In this document: positions 44,291 through 52,698 of the stretch, in pieces
Layout: each line of letters opens with the position of its first letter
How positions within the stretch are numbered: position 1 is the first letter of the stretch
Assembly (NCBI RefSeq): GCF_002210095.1
Contig: NZ_AQQR01000002.1
Location: 558,001-622,000 of the forward strand
Length of the DNA stretch: 64,000 nucleotides
Source: Marinibacterium profundimaris
Lineage (GTDB): Bacteria > Pseudomonadota > Alphaproteobacteria > Rhodobacterales > Rhodobacteraceae
Direction of reading: 5' to 3'
Notes under the pieces: generated by a model
Told to the model about the DNA's origin: nothing
The model's input: only the letters and a program-made list of their open reading frames with translations
Database searches by the model: none
Made by a program: the position numbers and the translations under genes

Positions 44291-44294
44291 CCCG

Positions 44295-45167
44295 CTACCG
44301 CTTGCCGTAATACAGCCCCACGACATGCTCTGCCTCGGCGAAGAACAGCCAGCGCGAGACCATCATCCCCGCCCCCATCGACAGCACCGCCACACCCGCC
44401 AGCACATGGCTGAACGGCAGCACCAGCAGAACCAGAGGCAGGACGAAGCCCAGCCCCATCGCGATCACCCGCAGCTTCCGCGCGTGCTTGCGCCCGATCA
44501 CGTGGACCATTTCCTTCAGCAGGTAATTCGTGCCGGTATGCGGCGGCTCGAAGGCGCGGACCTTGCCGATCCCGCCCAACCCCGTCGCCGTCGCCAGCGT
44601 GGTTCCCGACGCGGCGAAGGCCCCGTCCCCGCGCAGCCACCACGCGATCTGCAGCGTCCCGGCCAGCACGATCAGCCAGCGCGCCGCGATGATCTGGCCG
44701 GCCAGCAACGCCCCGCCGGCCAGCGCCAGCGCCAGGAACAGCGCGGGCGTCAGCGGGGTGCGCCAGCGCGGCACCGTCTTCAGCTGGGCGTAGATCATCG
44801 AGGTGGCGAACACCGTGCCCAGGCTTAGCAGCCCGCCGATCGCGCCGATCACCGGCCAGCGCGCGTCCAGGAACACCAGTCCCGCGCCGTAGATCCCCAT
44901 CACCGCAAGTGCGGCGACCGAGGTCCAGGCCTCGCGGCTCAGCCAGCTTGTCTGCCACTGGGTGAAGGCCCGCAGGGCGCGTTCGGGATGGCCCAGGTGG
45001 AAGGTCGAGGCGATCAGCCCGCCCACCGCCAGCAGGTAGGCCAGCACGAAGAAGGCAAAGGCCGTCCAGCCCGTCACCGGCGGCCGGCCGAGGCCCAGCC
45101 AGAACAGCAGGCCGAAGCCCAGCCCCGAGAGCGTGGTGAACAGGATGACCGATCGCGCGGGATGCAT
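44295..45167 (-). CDS. soeC: DmsC-family membrane anchor, SoeC of sulfite dehydrogenase
   Basis: 290-residue integral membrane protein with about eight helices, of the DmsC anchor family. In SoeABC it holds the catalytic and iron-sulfur subunits at the cytoplasmic face and passes electrons to the quinone pool. The start ATG 45167 directly abuts the stop of soeB, so it is translated in the same operon. Identity as SoeC rather than another DMSO-reductase-type anchor rests on the soeA-like large subunit and on xsc upstream. Confidence 0.82.
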   Translation of the reverse strand: MHPARSVILFTTLSGLGFGLLFWLGLGRPPVTGWTAFAFFVLAYLLAVGGLIASTFHLGHPERALRAFTQWQTSWLSREAWTSVAALAVMGIYGAGLVFLDARWPVIGAIGGLLSLGTVFATSMIYAQLKTVPRWRTPLTPALFLALALAGGALLAGQIIAARWLIVLAGTLQIAWWLRGDGAFAASGTTLATATGLGGIGKVRAFEPPHTGTNYLLKEMVHVIGRKHARKLRVIAMGLGFVLPLVLLVLPFSHVLAGVAVLSMGAGMMVSRWLFFAEAEHVVGLYYGKR

Positions 45168-45917
45168 TCAGAGCTTCTCCAGCGTGCGGTCGAGCCAGGC
45201 GAGGAAGCCCGTGGGCTCCTCGGCCACGGGGGCGAGCCAGGGGGCGAGCACGTCGATTTCCTGCTCCATCCGGTCCCTCGGCCGGGGGGGCAGGTACTTG
45301 TTCACCGGTTTCGTGCCCTGTTCGGGGGCAAGATCCATGCCGCCGCGCGCCTCGACCAGCTTCGACACGTCGCTCTCGGGGTCCGAGAGATCGCCGAAAT
45401 GGCGTGCACCGGCGGGGCAGGTGCGGACGCAGGCGGGCACGCGATCGACCTCGGGCAGGGTGTCGTTGTAGATCCGGTCGACGCAGAGCGTGCATTTCTT
45501 CATGACACCGGCGTCGCCATCCATCTCGCGCGCGCCATAGGGACAGGCCCAGGCGCAGAGGCCGCAGCCGATGCAGGCGTCTTCGTTCACCAGAACGATC
45601 CCGTCCTCGACCCGCTTGTAAGAGGCCCCGGTGGGGCAGACGGTGACACAGGGCGCGTCTTCGCAATGCAGGCAGGATTTGGGGAAATGCACCAGCTGCG
45701 CGGCGCCCTCGTCGGGCTGCACCTCGTAGGAATGGACGCGGTTGAGGAAGGTGCCGGTGGGTGCGGTGCCATAGGCATCCTGATCCGACAGCGGCGCGCC
45801 GTAGCCCTGATCGTTCCAGCCCTTGCAGGCGATCACGCAGGCATGGCAGCCGACACATGTATCCAGGTCGATGACCAGGCCCAGGGTCTTTTGGGTCTCG
45901 GCGGGCAGGCGGGTCAT
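45168..45917 (-). CDS. soeB: 4Fe-4S subunit SoeB of sulfite dehydrogenase
   Basis: 249-residue DmsB-like ferredoxin subunit with four cysteine groups: CVGCHACVIAC near 20-30, CLHCEDAPCVTVC near 80-92, CIGCGLCAWAC near 112-122, and CTLCVDR with CVRTC further on. It carries electrons from the molybdenum subunit to SoeC. No signal peptide. ATG 45917 overlaps the TGA of the upstream alpha/beta hydrolase by ATGA. The longer frame to 46100 is antisense-free noise within the hydrolase gene. Confidence 0.87.
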   Translation of the reverse strand: MTRLPAETQKTLGLVIDLDTCVGCHACVIACKGWNDQGYGAPLSDQDAYGTAPTGTFLNRVHSYEVQPDEGAAQLVHFPKSCLHCEDAPCVTVCPTGASYKRVEDGIVLVNEDACIGCGLCAWACPYGAREMDGDAGVMKKCTLCVDRIYNDTLPEVDRVPACVRTCPAGARHFGDLSDPESDVSKLVEARGGMDLAPEQGTKPVNKYLPPRPRDRMEQEIDVLAPWLAPVAEEPTGFLAWLDRTLEKL

Positions 45918-46762
45918 GAGAGGTCCTCCGGCTGCTGGCACGCGCGGACGAAGGCGGCAAGGTCGCGGTTGAAGCGGTCGGGCGCCTCGTAGAACGGGCT
46001 GTGGCCGCAATCGGGATAGACCAGCGTGCGGGCATTCTGGAGGGTCTCGGCCACCTCGCGGCCGGCGGGGTCGGGCGCCAGCCGTTCCCTGGCGCCCCAA
46101 AGCACCAGCGCGGGCACCCGGGTGGCGGCGAAGGCGTCGTGGTAATCCGCGTCGCGCAGCCGCGCGGCGCGCCGGACGTCCGGCGCGACAAGCATGTTGA
46201 AGCCGACCATGCGGGCCAGCGCGTCCGGTTCGGGGGGCTGGTGGAAACAGGCCTTCACGAAGGCCAGCGTGGCGGCGAGGTTTTCGGCATCGTCATGGCT
46301 GTACATGCCCTGCGCGCTGGCGGCCGTGTCGGCGGCGCGTGCGGCGGCGACCTGCGGGTTCATGCCCTGGCCGATGCGCAGATGCGCCCCGATCAGGCAG
46401 ACCCCGGCGATCTGCCCGTCGCCGTGCCGGGCCAGGTAATCGCCGGCCACGAAGCTGCCCATGGACCAGCCCACGAGCACCGGCTTGCCCCGGCAGCAGG
46501 CCTTGACGATGGCGGCGATGTCGTCGGCCCAGACCTCGGACCGGTTGTAATGTGCGTCGCCTTCCGGCCGGCCGGAGGCGCCGTGGCCGCGCAGGTCGGG
46601 CAGGATCAGCCGGAAATCGCGGGCCAGCGGCGCCTGACGCTCCCAGCTCAGGTGATGCTGTGACCAGCCGTGGATGAACAGGATCTCGGGCGCGCCTTCG
46701 GGTCCGTCCTCGAAGACGGCGAGGGGCGTACCGCCATGTCCTGTGATGTCGCGGCGGATCAT
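45914..46762 (-). CDS. Alpha/beta hydrolase inside the soe operon
   Basis: 282-residue alpha/beta hydrolase. The oxyanion segment is FIHGWSQHHLSWERQ near 29-43, the nucleophile elbow GWSMGS near 98-103, the acid is expected in LWGARERLAPDP or nearby, and the His in YPDCGHSPF. It is joined to both neighbours by ATGA overlaps: its start overlaps the soeA stop and its stop overlaps the soeB start. It is therefore produced together with the sulfite dehydrogenase. Canonical soeABC operons, as far as I know, have no such gene between soeA and soeB. Substrate unknown. Confidence 0.88.
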   Translation of the reverse strand: MIRRDITGHGGTPLAVFEDGPEGAPEILFIHGWSQHHLSWERQAPLARDFRLILPDLRGHGASGRPEGDAHYNRSEVWADDIAAIVKACCRGKPVLVGWSMGSFVAGDYLARHGDGQIAGVCLIGAHLRIGQGMNPQVAAARAADTAASAQGMYSHDDAENLAATLAFVKACFHQPPEPDALARMVGFNMLVAPDVRRAARLRDADYHDAFAATRVPALVLWGARERLAPDPAGREVAETLQNARTLVYPDCGHSPFYEAPDRFNRDLAAFVRACQQPEDLS

Positions 46763-49557
46763 AACGGACCTCCACGCTGCGGGATCGGCGGGAAGACGGG
46801 CTGGGCCTCGGCGGGCGGATCGGCCTTCTCGATCCGGACCTTCAGGTCGAACCAGGCGGCCTGGCCGGTGACCGGATCGGAATTGGACCAGCGCAACCCG
46901 TCGCCCTTCGGCGGCAGAAGCTCGTGGATCAGGTGGTTCAGCAGGAAGCCCTTCGTCGCCTCGGGCGCGTCGGGGTCCAGCGCCCAGGCGCCCTTGCGCT
47001 TGCCGATGGCGTTCCAGGTCCAGACGGTGTTGTCGTTCAGCGCGGCCATTTCCATCACCGGCACGGTGATCCGCCCGTGGGGCGAGGTGACATGCGCCCA
47101 GTCGCCGTCCGCCAGACCATGCGCGCGCATCAGCCGGGTGGGCACGTAAAGCGGGTTGCGCCCGTGGATCTGCCGAAGCCAGGCGTTCTGGCTGCCCCAG
47201 GAATGGTACATGGCCATGGGGCGCTGGGTCAGGGCGTGGATCGGGTAGTCGTCTTCCCTTGGCGGGGTCCAGTGGGGCAGGGGGTCCATCCCCTCGCGCA
47301 GCCGCGCACGCATATGCTCGGGCGGCTGGCGGGTGCCATGGCCCTCGGCGGCGCGCTGGAACTGGCGCATGGGCTCGACATACAGCTGGAACAGGTAGGG
47401 CTGCGGGGCGTCGTAAAAGCCCATCGAGACGGCCCAGTCCTGGTAGGCGCGGTTCCAGGGTTTGAAATAGCTGGCCTCTTCAGGGACATGCGAGACCCAG
47501 AAGCCGCCGTTGCCGATGTAGCGCTGCAGCTGGTCGGGGTTCGGTGACCCGCGTCCGCCCGTGGCGGACGTCGCGCCAGAGACGCGCTCTTCATCGGTGT
47601 TCCCACCCACCCCCGAACATTCTTCGCGCCAGCCGGCCAGCGGGCCGACGCCGGGCCGGCGTTCGTGGTTGACCATGTAATCGGCGTAATCGCGGTACTT
47701 CGGTTTCCCGTCCTCGGTGAAGCCCGGCAGCTTCAGCCGGTTGGCCAGCTGCACCAGCACCGTCTGGAAGCCGCGCACGTTTCGGTCGGGTTCCACCACC
47801 GGCCAGCGGATGGCATCGGCGGCGGCATCGGCCTCGCAGATCGGACGGTCGAGCAGCGAGATGCAGTCGTGGCGTTCCAGGTAGGTCGTGTCGGGCAGGA
47901 TCAGGTCGGCATAGGCCGTCATCTCGGACGCATAGGCGTCGGAATAGATGATGCGCGGGATGCGGTAGGCGCCGGTCTCGTCCGTGTCGGTCAGCATTTC
48001 GAGGACGCCGCGCGTGTTCATCGACGAGTTCCACGCCATGTTCGCCATGTAAAGGAACAGCGTGTCGATCCGGTAGGGGTCGCCGGCATGGGCGTTGGAG
48101 ATCACCATGTGCATCAGCCCATGGGCCGAGAGCGGGTTGTCCCAGGTGAAGGCCTTGTCGATCCGGGCCGGCGTGCCGTCGGGGCGCAGGGCAAGATCCT
48201 TCGGCCCCAGCGGAAAGCCCAGGTGCGGGCCGTCGAGGGCGCCGCCGGGGGTGCAGATGCTGTGCGGGCGGGGATGCGCCTCGGGCGGCTTGGGATAGGG
48301 CGGTTTGAAGCGGAAGCCGCCGGGCGTTTCGACGGCGCCCAGAAGGATCTGCAGGATGTGCAGGGCGCGCGCCGTCTGGAACCCGTTGGCATGGGCCGAA
48401 ATCCCGCGCATCGCGTGAAAGCTGACCGGGCGGCCGGTCATCGTCTCGTGCCGCTCGCCGCGGAAATCGGTCCAGGGGCGGTGCAGGACGACGGGGCTGT
48501 CGAAGGCGGCGCGGGCGATTTCCGCGGCCAGCGCGCGGATGCGGGGGGCGGGGATGCCGCAGGTCTCGGCCACCGCCTCGGGCGCATAGGCGGGGTCGAG
48601 GTAACGGGTGGCGAGCGCGTGGAACACGGTGTGCAGCGTGGCGCCGTCGCGGTCGAGCGTGCCGTTCAGGTCGGGGCGGACGCCGGGCTGGTCGAAGGCC
48701 GCTGGCGCGCCGGTCGCGCGGTCGATGACCTGCGGCTTGCCGTCACCGTCGCGCAGCAGCAGGCCGTCCGCATCCAGCAGCACGGGCGCATTGGTGTAGC
48801 GCGCGAGATAATCGAGATCGATCCGCCCGGCCTTCAGCAGCACGTGCACCAGCGACAGGATCAGCGCCATGTCGGTGCCGGGCGTGATGCCCAGCCATTC
48901 GTCGGCCACCGCGTTGTAGCCCGACCGGATCGGATTGATACCGACGACCTTCGCGCCGCGCGCCTTCAGCTTGCCCAGACCGATCTTGATCGGATTGCTG
49001 TCATGATCCTCGGCCACGCCGAAAAGCAGGAAGAGCTTCGTATGGTCCCAGTCGGGCTGGCCGAATTCCCAAAAGGCGCCGCCCATCGTGTAGATGCCCG
49101 CCGCCGCCATGTTGACCGAACAGAACCCGCCATGGGCCGCGTAGTTCGGCGTGCCGAAATTCTGCGCCCAGAACGAGGTGAAGGATTGCGACTGATCGCG
49201 TCCGGTGAAGAAGGCAAGCTTTTCGGGGGCCTCGCGGCGGATCGGCTCCAGCCAGCTGACGGCGAGGTCCAGCGCCTCGTCCCAGGAGATTTCCACGAAG
49301 CGGTTCGATCCGCGCGGCCCCACCCGGCGCATGGGCGCGCGCAGGCGCGAGGGCGCGGTGTGCTGCATAATACCCGCGCTGCCCTTGGCACAAAGCACGC
49401 CGCGGTTGACCGGGTGATCGCGATTGCCCTCGATATAGGTCACGCGGCCGTCCTTCAGGTGCACGTTGATGCCGCAGCGGCAGGCGCACATGTAGCAGGT
49501 CGTCTTGCGGATTTCGTCCGATATGCGCGGCGCGGTGTCGAGGTCGGGCTTGATCAT
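46759..49557 (-). CDS. soeA: Molybdopterin subunit SoeA of cytoplasmic sulfite dehydrogenase
   Basis: 932-residue DMSO-reductase-family protein. The N-terminal 4Fe-4S ligands are Cys21, Cys24, Cys28 and Cys56 (KTTCYMCACRCG ... GVLCAKGS), followed by the bis-MGD binding domains and the C-terminal MopB domain. No twin-arginine signal, so it is cytoplasmic as expected for SoeA. GRDQSQSFTSFWAQNFGTPN agrees with roseobacter SoeA. It oxidises sulfite to sulfate. ATG 49557 is preferred over an upstream TTG at 49596. An insertion of about 20 residues, absent from the relatives I recall, lies around 47560-47625. xsc is upstream on the same strand. Confidence 0.87.
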   Translation of the reverse strand: MIKPDLDTAPRISDEIRKTTCYMCACRCGINVHLKDGRVTYIEGNRDHPVNRGVLCAKGSAGIMQHTAPSRLRAPMRRVGPRGSNRFVEISWDEALDLAVSWLEPIRREAPEKLAFFTGRDQSQSFTSFWAQNFGTPNYAAHGGFCSVNMAAAGIYTMGGAFWEFGQPDWDHTKLFLLFGVAEDHDSNPIKIGLGKLKARGAKVVGINPIRSGYNAVADEWLGITPGTDMALILSLVHVLLKAGRIDLDYLARYTNAPVLLDADGLLLRDGDGKPQVIDRATGAPAAFDQPGVRPDLNGTLDRDGATLHTVFHALATRYLDPAYAPEAVAETCGIPAPRIRALAAEIARAAFDSPVVLHRPWTDFRGERHETMTGRPVSFHAMRGISAHANGFQTARALHILQILLGAVETPGGFRFKPPYPKPPEAHPRPHSICTPGGALDGPHLGFPLGPKDLALRPDGTPARIDKAFTWDNPLSAHGLMHMVISNAHAGDPYRIDTLFLYMANMAWNSSMNTRGVLEMLTDTDETGAYRIPRIIYSDAYASEMTAYADLILPDTTYLERHDCISLLDRPICEADAAADAIRWPVVEPDRNVRGFQTVLVQLANRLKLPGFTEDGKPKYRDYADYMVNHERRPGVGPLAGWREECSGVGGNTDEERVSGATSATGGRGSPNPDQLQRYIGNGGFWVSHVPEEASYFKPWNRAYQDWAVSMGFYDAPQPYLFQLYVEPMRQFQRAAEGHGTRQPPEHMRARLREGMDPLPHWTPPREDDYPIHALTQRPMAMYHSWGSQNAWLRQIHGRNPLYVPTRLMRAHGLADGDWAHVTSPHGRITVPVMEMAALNDNTVWTWNAIGKRKGAWALDPDAPEATKGFLLNHLIHELLPPKGDGLRWSNSDPVTGQAAWFDLKVRIEKADPPAEAQPVFPPIPQRGGPL

Positions 49558-49679
49558 CTGGGCATCGGGGAGATTTGCCGTCGTTCCGGATTGCAAGGCA
49601 CAAGGGGGATGATGTTCCGCCCTCGGGTCGCATGCAAGGACGGAGTTCTCTCAGATCTGCGGCTCGAGCGGCGCGGGGC

Positions 49680-49702
49680 AAGAATTTTCGCCGAAAATTC
49701 TT
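49680..49702. repeat. AT-rich perfect hairpin between xsc and soeA
   Basis: Perfect ten-base stem AAGAATTTTC (49680-49689), loop GCC, return arm GAAAATTCTT (49693-49702). It lies 28 bases after the xsc stop and 123 bases before the soeA start, both on the minus strand. It could end or attenuate xsc transcription before soeA, and it matches the plan of the hairpin at 16261. Confidence 0.7.
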
Positions 49703-49730
49703 CACCCCTCCACCCCTGGCGGCGCGCCGG

Positions 49731-51506
49731 TCAGACCACCTGGCGCCGCATGTCCGCCGGGTCGATCCCGGCCACGGCCACCGGCTTCTTCATCGCGTCG
49801 CGGCGGAAGGGCTCGCCCAGTTCCTGGTTGATCAGCGCCTCGATCAGCGTGGTGCGGCCATGTTCCATCTGGTCGCGGATCGCGGTGGTCAGCGCCTCGG
49901 TCAGCCCCTCCATCGTGCGCGCAACGATGCCCTGCAGGCCGCAGGCCTTGGCGATGCCGGCATAGGTGACATCGTCGTCCAGCTCTGTTCCCACGAAATT
50001 GTCGTCGTACCAGAGGGTCGAGTTCCGCTTCTCGGCGCCCCACTGGTAGTTGCGGAAGACCACCATGGTGATGGCGGGCCATTCCTTGCGCCCGATTGCC
50101 GTCAGCTCGGTCACCGCGATGCCGAAGGCGCCATCGCCGGCAAAGCCCACCACCGGCACGTCCGGGCAGCCGATCTTGGCCCCGACGATCGACGGAAGGC
50201 CATAGCCGCAGGGCCCGAAGAGGCCCGGGGCGAGGTACTTTCGCCCCGCCTCGAACGACGGATAGGCGTTGCCGATGGCGCAATTGTTGCCGATGTCCGA
50301 CGAGATGATCGCCTCACGCGGGAGAGCCGACTGGATCGCGCGCCACGCCATGCGGGGGGACATCCATTCGGGCTTGTCCGCGCGGGCGCGTTCGTTCCAG
50401 GTGGTGCCGGGGTCGTCCTCTTCGTGGTCCATGGACGAGAGCTGCTGCGCCCAGCGGGATTTCGTCTCGGCGATCACGGCCTTGCGGGCCTCGCGGCCGG
50501 TGTCGCCGGCGCTGTCCGACAGGCGGCTGAGCAGCGCGCCGGCCACCTTCCTGGCGTCGCCCACGATGCCGACCGAGACGGGCTTGGTCAGGCCGATCCG
50601 GTCGGGGTTGATATCGACCTGGATGATCTTTGCGCCCTTGGGCCAGTATTCCATGCCGTAGCCCGGCAGGGTCGAGAACGGGTTCAGCCTTGTGCCAAGG
50701 CACAGCACCACGTCGGCCTGCGCGATCAGCTCCATCCCCGCCTTCGATCCGTTGTAGCCCAGCGGCCCCGCAAACAGCGGGTGCGAGCCGGGGAAGGCGT
50801 CGTTGTGCTGGTAGCCGACGCAGACCGGCGCATCGAGCTGCTCGGCCAGCGCCATGGACTCGGGGATCGCATTCGCAAGCACCACGCCGGCGCCGTTCAG
50901 GATCACCGGGAACTTCGCCTCCGACAACAGCGCGGCTGCCGCGTCCAGCGCGGTCTCTCCGCCGCCGGGGCGCTCGAATTCCAGCACCTCGGGGATCTCG
51001 ATGTCGATCACCTGGGTCCAGAAGTCGCGCGGCATGTTGATCTGCGCCGGGGCCGAGGCGCGCTTGGCCTGGATGATCACGCGGTTCAGCACCTCGGCCA
51101 CGCGCGACGGGTCGCGGACCTCTTCCTGGTAGGCGACCATGTCCTTGAACAGCGCCATCTGTTCCACTTCCTGGAACCCGCCCTGGCCCAGCGTCTTGTT
51201 CGCGGCCTGCGGTGTGACCAGAAGCAGCGGCGAGTGGTTCCAGTAGGCGGTTTTGACGGCGGTGACGAAATTGGTGATGCCCGGCCCGTTCTGCGCGATC
51301 ATCATCGACATCTTGCCGGTCGCCCGGGTGTAGCCGTCGGCCATCATCCCGCCCGAGCCTTCGTGCGCGCAATCCCAGAAGGTGATGCCGGCCTTCGGAA
51401 ACAGGTCAGAAATGGGCATGAAGGCCGATCCGATGATGCCGAAGGCATGTTCGATGCCATGTCGCTGCAGGGTTTTGACGAAGGCCTCTTCGGTGGTCAT
51501 CTTCAT
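49731..51506 (-). CDS. xsc: Sulfoacetaldehyde acetyltransferase
   Basis: 591-residue thiamine-diphosphate enzyme that converts sulfoacetaldehyde and phosphate to acetyl phosphate and sulfite in C2-sulfonate degradation. MTTEEAFVKTLQRHGIEHAF and GIIGSAFMPISDLFPKAGIT are diagnostic; the ThDP Glu is in FWDCAHEGSGGMMADGYTR near 47, and the ThDP-Mg motif is GFAGDGAFGIAVTE through FRNYQWGAEKRNS. Start ATG 51506 (MKMTTEE) has GAGG nine bases upstream; ATG 51500 is possible. The sulfite product is handled by the soe operon just downstream. Pta, the usual partner, is not in the window. Confidence 0.95.
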   Translation of the reverse strand: MKMTTEEAFVKTLQRHGIEHAFGIIGSAFMPISDLFPKAGITFWDCAHEGSGGMMADGYTRATGKMSMMIAQNGPGITNFVTAVKTAYWNHSPLLLVTPQAANKTLGQGGFQEVEQMALFKDMVAYQEEVRDPSRVAEVLNRVIIQAKRASAPAQINMPRDFWTQVIDIEIPEVLEFERPGGGETALDAAAALLSEAKFPVILNGAGVVLANAIPESMALAEQLDAPVCVGYQHNDAFPGSHPLFAGPLGYNGSKAGMELIAQADVVLCLGTRLNPFSTLPGYGMEYWPKGAKIIQVDINPDRIGLTKPVSVGIVGDARKVAGALLSRLSDSAGDTGREARKAVIAETKSRWAQQLSSMDHEEDDPGTTWNERARADKPEWMSPRMAWRAIQSALPREAIISSDIGNNCAIGNAYPSFEAGRKYLAPGLFGPCGYGLPSIVGAKIGCPDVPVVGFAGDGAFGIAVTELTAIGRKEWPAITMVVFRNYQWGAEKRNSTLWYDDNFVGTELDDDVTYAGIAKACGLQGIVARTMEGLTEALTTAIRDQMEHGRTTLIEALINQELGEPFRRDAMKKPVAVAGIDPADMRRQVV

Positions 51507-51649
51507 GGGCGGGAACCTCGGGCAGGTGTGAGTCGGACAGGTCTGTCGGCCCGCCGGAGCGGGGTTGGGCGCGACGGTAGGGGCTGACCGGCGTGGCGGA
51601 TAGGGCCAGATGAGGCGCCGGGTTAGGGCCAGTTTGGGCGGGGGCACGC

Positions 51650-52237
51650 ATGGGGCACATGGATCCAAGGGTGGAGACTTTTTTCGAGGAAGCGGCCCTG
51701 TGGCCAGAGGAACTGTCGGCGCTGCGGGCGATCCTGAGGGAGATGGGACTCGAGGAATGCTGGAAGTGGCGGGCGCCCTGCTACACGTTTCGGGGCGGCA
51801 ACGTGGCGACGCTCTGGGGGTTTCGCGAGGCCTGCACGCTGAGCTTTTTCAAGGGCGTGCTATTGCGCGATCCGGAAGGCGTTCTGGTGCCGCCGGGGCA
51901 GAATTCGCGGTCGGCGCGGGTCATGAAGTTCACAAGCCTGGACGAGATCGGGGCCGGGCGGAGGCAGATCGAGGACTTCGTCGCCCAGTCGATCGCGAAT
52001 GAGAAGGCGGGCCGGAAGGTGGACCTGCCGCCGGATGATTTCGATCTGCCGGAAGAGCTGTCAGAGCGGCTGGAAGCCGATCCGGACCTGGTGGCTGCCT
52101 GGGACAGGCTGACGCCGGGGCGCAGGCGGGGATGGGTGCTGCATGTGGGGCAGGCGAAGCAGAGCGCGACGCGACAAGCGCGCATCGACAAGGCGGCCCC
52201 GAAGATCCTTGCCGGCAAGGGCATGCACGACCGCTAG
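51650..52237 (+). CDS. YdeI/OmpD-associated family protein
   Basis: 195-residue cytoplasmic protein of the YdeI family. An N-terminal DUF1801-like half contains GLEECWKWRAPCYTFRGGNVATLWGFREACTLSFFKGVLL. The C-terminal half, around FDLPEELSERLEADPDLVAAWDRLTPGRRRGW, ends with the typical Lys/Arg-rich IDKAAPKILAGKG. The biochemical role is unknown. It is divergent from xsc. A second in-frame ATG is at 51659. A hairpin overlaps its stop codon. Confidence 0.85.
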   Translation: MGHMDPRVETFFEEAALWPEELSALRAILREMGLEECWKWRAPCYTFRGGNVATLWGFREACTLSFFKGVLLRDPEGVLVPPGQNSRSARVMKFTSLDEIGAGRRQIEDFVAQSIANEKAGRKVDLPPDDFDLPEELSERLEADPDLVAAWDRLTPGRRRGWVLHVGQAKQSATRQARIDKAAPKILAGKGMHDR

Positions 52238-52247
52238 GCCGTGCATG
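52222..52247. terminator. Hairpin across the ydeI-like stop codon
   Basis: CATGCACG (52222-52229) pairs perfectly with CGTGCATG (52240-52247); the TAG stop is in the loop. Placed between convergent genes, it may act as a bidirectional terminator, although no T-run follows. Confidence 0.4.
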
Positions 52248-52265
52248 GAGCGTGCCTGACGTAGG

Positions 52266-52607
52266 TCAGACCGGGGTCTGCTGGTGCGACAACAGCTTCC
52301 AGGCGTCGCCCTCGCGGACATAGGTTGTCGAGCAATAGGCGGTATACGGATCGTCGTCCCCGCTCTGCCCGGTGGCGCGGTAGGCCAGCACCACGGTGTC
52401 CTGCGAGACGGTCTCGGATTCCTCGTCGAATTCGACCTCGGACCAGCGCGGCGCCTCGGCCAGGGATTCGTTGATCGCGGTCCCGGTCAGGATGCCGACA
52501 GGGGCCGGGAACACCATGCAGGCGGCCTCGGCCAGGTGGCTTTCGCAGACCTCGGGCCCATCGAGCCAGAAACTGCGTTCTGTCTTCCAGTGATGTTCGA
52601 ATGCCAT
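52266..52607 (-). CDS. NTF2-like (DUF4440/SnoaL type) small protein
   Basis: 113-residue protein with the cone-shaped NTF2-like pattern: an N-terminal helix, then strands around AINESLAEAPRWSEVEF, VVLAYRATG, AYCSTTYVREGDAWKLLSHQQTPV. The ending WKLLSHQQTP is typical of DUF4440 proteins. It may bind or turn over a small molecule; no catalytic residue can be claimed. ATG 52607 follows GAAAGGTGAT. It lies between the ydeI-like gene (convergent) and the TauR-like gene on the same strand. Confidence 0.75.
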   Translation of the reverse strand: MAFEHHWKTERSFWLDGPEVCESHLAEAACMVFPAPVGILTGTAINESLAEAPRWSEVEFDEESETVSQDTVVLAYRATGQSGDDDPYTAYCSTTYVREGDAWKLLSHQQTPV

Positions 52608-52698
52608 GAGATCACCTTTCGATTGCTCATGTCAGGTCAACGCCCCGCCCGGCGGCCATGTTCCGAGAGCGCAGGGCGTACGCACCTCGGCGCCGCGG

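Noticed and set aside
52256-52269. CTGAC-GTAG-GTCAG, resembling an FNR box
   Set aside because: It lies downstream of both convergent neighbours rather than upstream of a start, and both outer bases differ from TTGAC/GTCAA.
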